In this document: piece by piece, positions 5,715 to 7,203 of the stretch
Layout of the letters: each line of letters opens with the position of its first letter
Position numbering within the stretch: position 1 is the first letter of the stretch
DNA from: an uncultured Lachnospiraceae bacterium
Lineage (GTDB): Bacteria; Bacillota; Clostridia; Lachnospirales; Lachnospiraceae
Direction: 5' to 3'
DNA length: 7,203 nucleotides
NCBI GenBank assembly: GCA_902783095.1
Contig: CACZPX010000133.1
Coordinates: forward strand, 1-7,203
Notes under the pieces: generated by a model
What the model saw: the letters and a program-made list of their open reading frames with translations, nothing else
What the model was told of the DNA's origin: nothing
Database searches by the model: none
Program-made: the position numbers and the translations under genes

Positions 5715-7088
5715 TCAGCCCTTCGGGCCCCCGTCGGCCGCGTCGTCGCCAAGGCCGTCCTCTTCAAAGCTTTCGTCTTCGGCAAAGCCGCCTTCTTCCA
5801 TGCCGTCGCCCTCGCCAAAGCCGCCTTCCTCAAAGTTTCCGCCTTCGCCGAAGCCGCCTTCCTCATCCACGTTGACGTCGTCGCCGAACTGTTCTTCCAT
5901 GGGCATGCCTTCGCCGCCGAAGTTCTCCGGCACCGTCATGCCGCCGCCCTGAAAATCGTTTTCGTCAAAGCGCGTGGCCTTCATGCCCTCCTTGATCTCC
6001 TCGGAATCCGCGGCGATATAGTCGGTCACGGCCAGGCCTTCCGCCACGCGGACCTCACCGGTCGCCTCGTCGGTCTCCGCCACGGTGATCTCACGCTTTT
6101 CGATCTCGTCCTGCTCATTTGCGGCCCACACGTAGGCCTTGTCGCCCTCCATGTGGATAAACTGCGGATACAGCCAGATCCCCGCCGCGCGGCCGGTCGC
6201 CTCGCCCAGCTCTATAAATACGTGCTGACCCATCATCAGGCCTTCGGAATTCTCCAGCGACACGTAGAAGGGGTACTTGGTCGCGGACTGTCCCTGACCG
6301 CCCTCATAGTAGCCCATCTGGTTTTCGTTCGCGGTATTTTCCGTGTCGATGGAATCGATCATCCCGCTCCAGGTCTGATCCTCGTTCACGCGGGAGCGGA
6401 CCGTGACCGGCATGCCCGTATAGATCGCGGACATGTTCGTCTCGGCGATCTTGCCCTCAATGCGGTAGTTCCCCACCTGCACGATGGTCATGTAGGGCTG
6501 CGGGTTGCCGTAGTTGTCATAGCCGTTCTCGCTGATCGACTGGATGATGCCGTCGATCTCAGAAACCACATCTACGCTTTCCGCAGCCTTTTCCAGGCGT
6601 TCGATCTCCACTTCCTTAGCGGAAATGTTGTATTCCGTCTGTTTGATCTCCACTTCCAGAGACTGGATCTGCAGCGTGTACCCCAGCTGCTCGCTGGATT
6701 TCGCCTTTTCCTTTTCTTTTTCCAGCGTCTCGATCTGGCTCTTTAACGTCTCGATGCTGTTTTTGCTGCGCTCCACCTCCAGCTTGGCCTGCTCGATGTT
6801 CAGCTTCGCCTCGTCCACGTCATAGCGGAAGAGCACGTCGCCCGCGTGCACCTCGTCGCCCGCGGATACCAGCACCTCTTTTACGGTACGGTTTTCCTCT
6901 TTGCTGACCTTCTGCGTGTTGGGCGACACGGCCTTGCCGGAAAACCGGTTCTGACCCGCTCCGCTCACCGTCGCTATCACGGACACCGGCTGTACAGTCA
7001 CGCCGCTGCCCTCTTCCTGCGCCGAGCAGGCAGCAAAGAGCAGGGCCAGCACGCCCAGCAGTCCGGTCATCATTGCCTTCTTTTTCAT
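5715..7088 (-). CDS. Lipoprotein HlyD/MacA-type adaptor with acidic Gly/Glu/Phe tail
   Basis: A 457-residue extracytoplasmic adaptor, first gene of the operon. Residues 1-21 are a lipoprotein-type signal (KKK, hydrophobic core, LLFAAC) with Cys21 as the likely lipidated residue; Phe at -3 is a slightly atypical lipobox. The first lipoyl half lies about 66-91 (VLVSAGDEVHAGDVLFRYD), an uninterrupted coiled-coil hairpin about 92-168, and the lipoyl return at SEIDGIIQSIS (176-186). Beta-barrel and membrane-proximal regions follow to about 372. Residues 379-457 are a Gly/Glu/Phe/Asp tail containing an 11-residue repeat, not a normal part of the family. The protein is paralogous to the large adaptor downstream, so the system has two adaptors for one ATPase and one permease. 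The ATG has GGAG with a 6-base spacer. Such adaptors normally bridge the permease and, in diderms, an outer-membrane channel; none is encoded here. Confidence 0.93.
   Translation of the reverse strand: MKKKAMMTGLLGVLALLFAACSAQEEGSGVTVQPVSVIATVSGAGQNRFSGKAVSPNTQKVSKEENRTVKEVLVSAGDEVHAGDVLFRYDVDEAKLNIEQAKLEVERSKNSIETLKSQIETLEKEKEKAKSSEQLGYTLQIQSLEVEIKQTEYNISAKEVEIERLEKAAESVDVVSEIDGIIQSISENGYDNYGNPQPYMTIVQVGNYRIEGKIAETNMSAIYTGMPVTVRSRVNEDQTWSGMIDSIDTENTANENQMGYYEGGQGQSATKYPFYVSLENSEGLMMGQHVFIELGEATGRAAGIWLYPQFIHMEGDKAYVWAANEQDEIEKREITVAETDEATGEVRVAEGLAVTDYIAADSEEIKEGMKATRFDENDFQGGGMTVPENFGGEGMPMEEQFGDDVNVDEEGGFGEGGNFEEGGFGEGDGMEEGGFAEDESFEEDGLGDDAADGGPKG
5733..5864 (-). repeat. 33-bp tandem repeat in the small adaptor's C-terminal tail
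   Basis: Four 33-base units encode EEGGFGEGGNF, EEGGFGEGDGM, EEGGFAEDESF and a degenerate EEDGLGDDAAD (residues 409-452). The conserved DNA core, gccaaagccgccttcctc or a close variant on the plus strand, recurs at 5781, 5814 and 5847, exactly 33 bases apart. As with the large adaptor's repeats, copy changes would keep the reading frame. Confidence 0.85.
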
Positions 7089-7203
7089 AACGGTCTCCTT
7101 TTTTTAGAGAAGCTTCACCCCCCGGTGCGCTTCCTTTTTTGTGAAGAGCATACTTGCCGATCTTCACCTTACGTTCAAACCTATCATAACCGCAAAGCGC
7201 GGC
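7089..7203 (-). promoter_or_regulatory. Leader region upstream of the ABC operon
   Basis: This 115-base stretch holds the operon's ribosome binding site (AAAAAAAGGAG) and a perfect 7-base inverted repeat, GTGAAGA (7141-7147) with TCTTCAC (7161-7167), separated by 13 bases. A TATGAT -10-like word lies at 7188-7183 on the minus strand; its -35 box would fall outside the window, so promoter status is uncertain. The hairpin is followed by A rather than T on the transcribed strand, so it is not a terminator for this direction. It could be an operator or a leader structure. Confidence 0.3.

Noticed and set aside
5705..5866. Upstream in-frame extension of the ATPase by 54 codons
   Set aside because: The extra Ala/Lys/Arg-rich stretch is the alternate-frame reading of the small adaptor's repeat tail. 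The ATG at 5704 has a good ribosome binding site and the normal ATPase N-terminus.
5679..6746. 355-codon plus-strand open frame opposite the small adaptor and the ATPase start
   Set aside because: It lies antisense to a clearly real HlyD-type gene, has a His/Leu/Val-biased composition typical of a GC-rich shadow frame, and has no recognisable domain.
6820..7167. GTG-started 115-codon minus-strand frame overlapping the small adaptor's start
   Set aside because: It overlaps the signal peptide and first lipoyl region of the real gene in another frame, and most of it is a low-quality Gly/Arg-rich shadow. A short leader peptide cannot be excluded but is not supported.

Overview
The window is a GC-rich stretch in which every convincing gene lies on the minus strand, so transcription runs from right to left. 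Strong AGGAGG-type ribosome binding sites, tight gene packing, a lipoprotein-type adaptor, an InlB B-repeat domain with Thr/Glu/Pro linkers, and the absence of any outer-membrane channel gene suggest a Gram-positive gut-type Firmicute. A GC-rich member of the Clostridia, such as Lachnospiraceae, fits best. This is an inference from style and content; nothing here fixes the species.

Right part (7088 down to 1513): a four-gene operon for a MacAB/YknXYZ-like ABC export or stress system. In transcription order it encodes (1) a lipoprotein HlyD/MacA-type adaptor with an acidic Gly/Glu/Phe repeat tail, (2) a MacB/LolD-type ABC ATPase, (3) a second, membrane-anchored HlyD/MacA-type adaptor of 755 residues, and (4) a MacB-type FtsX-family permease. 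Gaps are 10, 4 and 12 bases, each with a Shine-Dalgarno at the junction, and a hairpin terminator follows at 1435-1460. ATPase and permease would form the transporter core, and the two adaptors would sit on the extracytoplasmic side. The large adaptor is the oddest item: its coiled-coil hairpin is interrupted by about 375 residues holding 9-residue and 5-residue tandem repeats, an InlB B-repeat-like domain, an unassigned globular domain and an Asp/Pro-rich linker. In diderm relatives the tip of that hairpin docks on TolC.

Middle (1180-1512): the intergenic region carries the operon's terminator, a GC-rich stretch with a GGTAAA/TTTACC inverted repeat, and an AT-rich promoter for the next gene. 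That promoter has a perfect TTGACA -35 box, a 17-base spacer and a TACAGT -10 box overlapped by inverted repeats that could be operators.

Left part (1179 down to 1): a complete LacI/GalR-family repressor resembling EbgR, followed after 13 bases by the first 110 bases of another gene that runs off the window. That gene has a good ribosome binding site and ATG, but the protein-like frame is shifted by one base from the ATG, suggesting a frameshift or a sequence error close to the start. The regulator and this gene look like the beginning of a separate, probably sugar-related, transcription unit.
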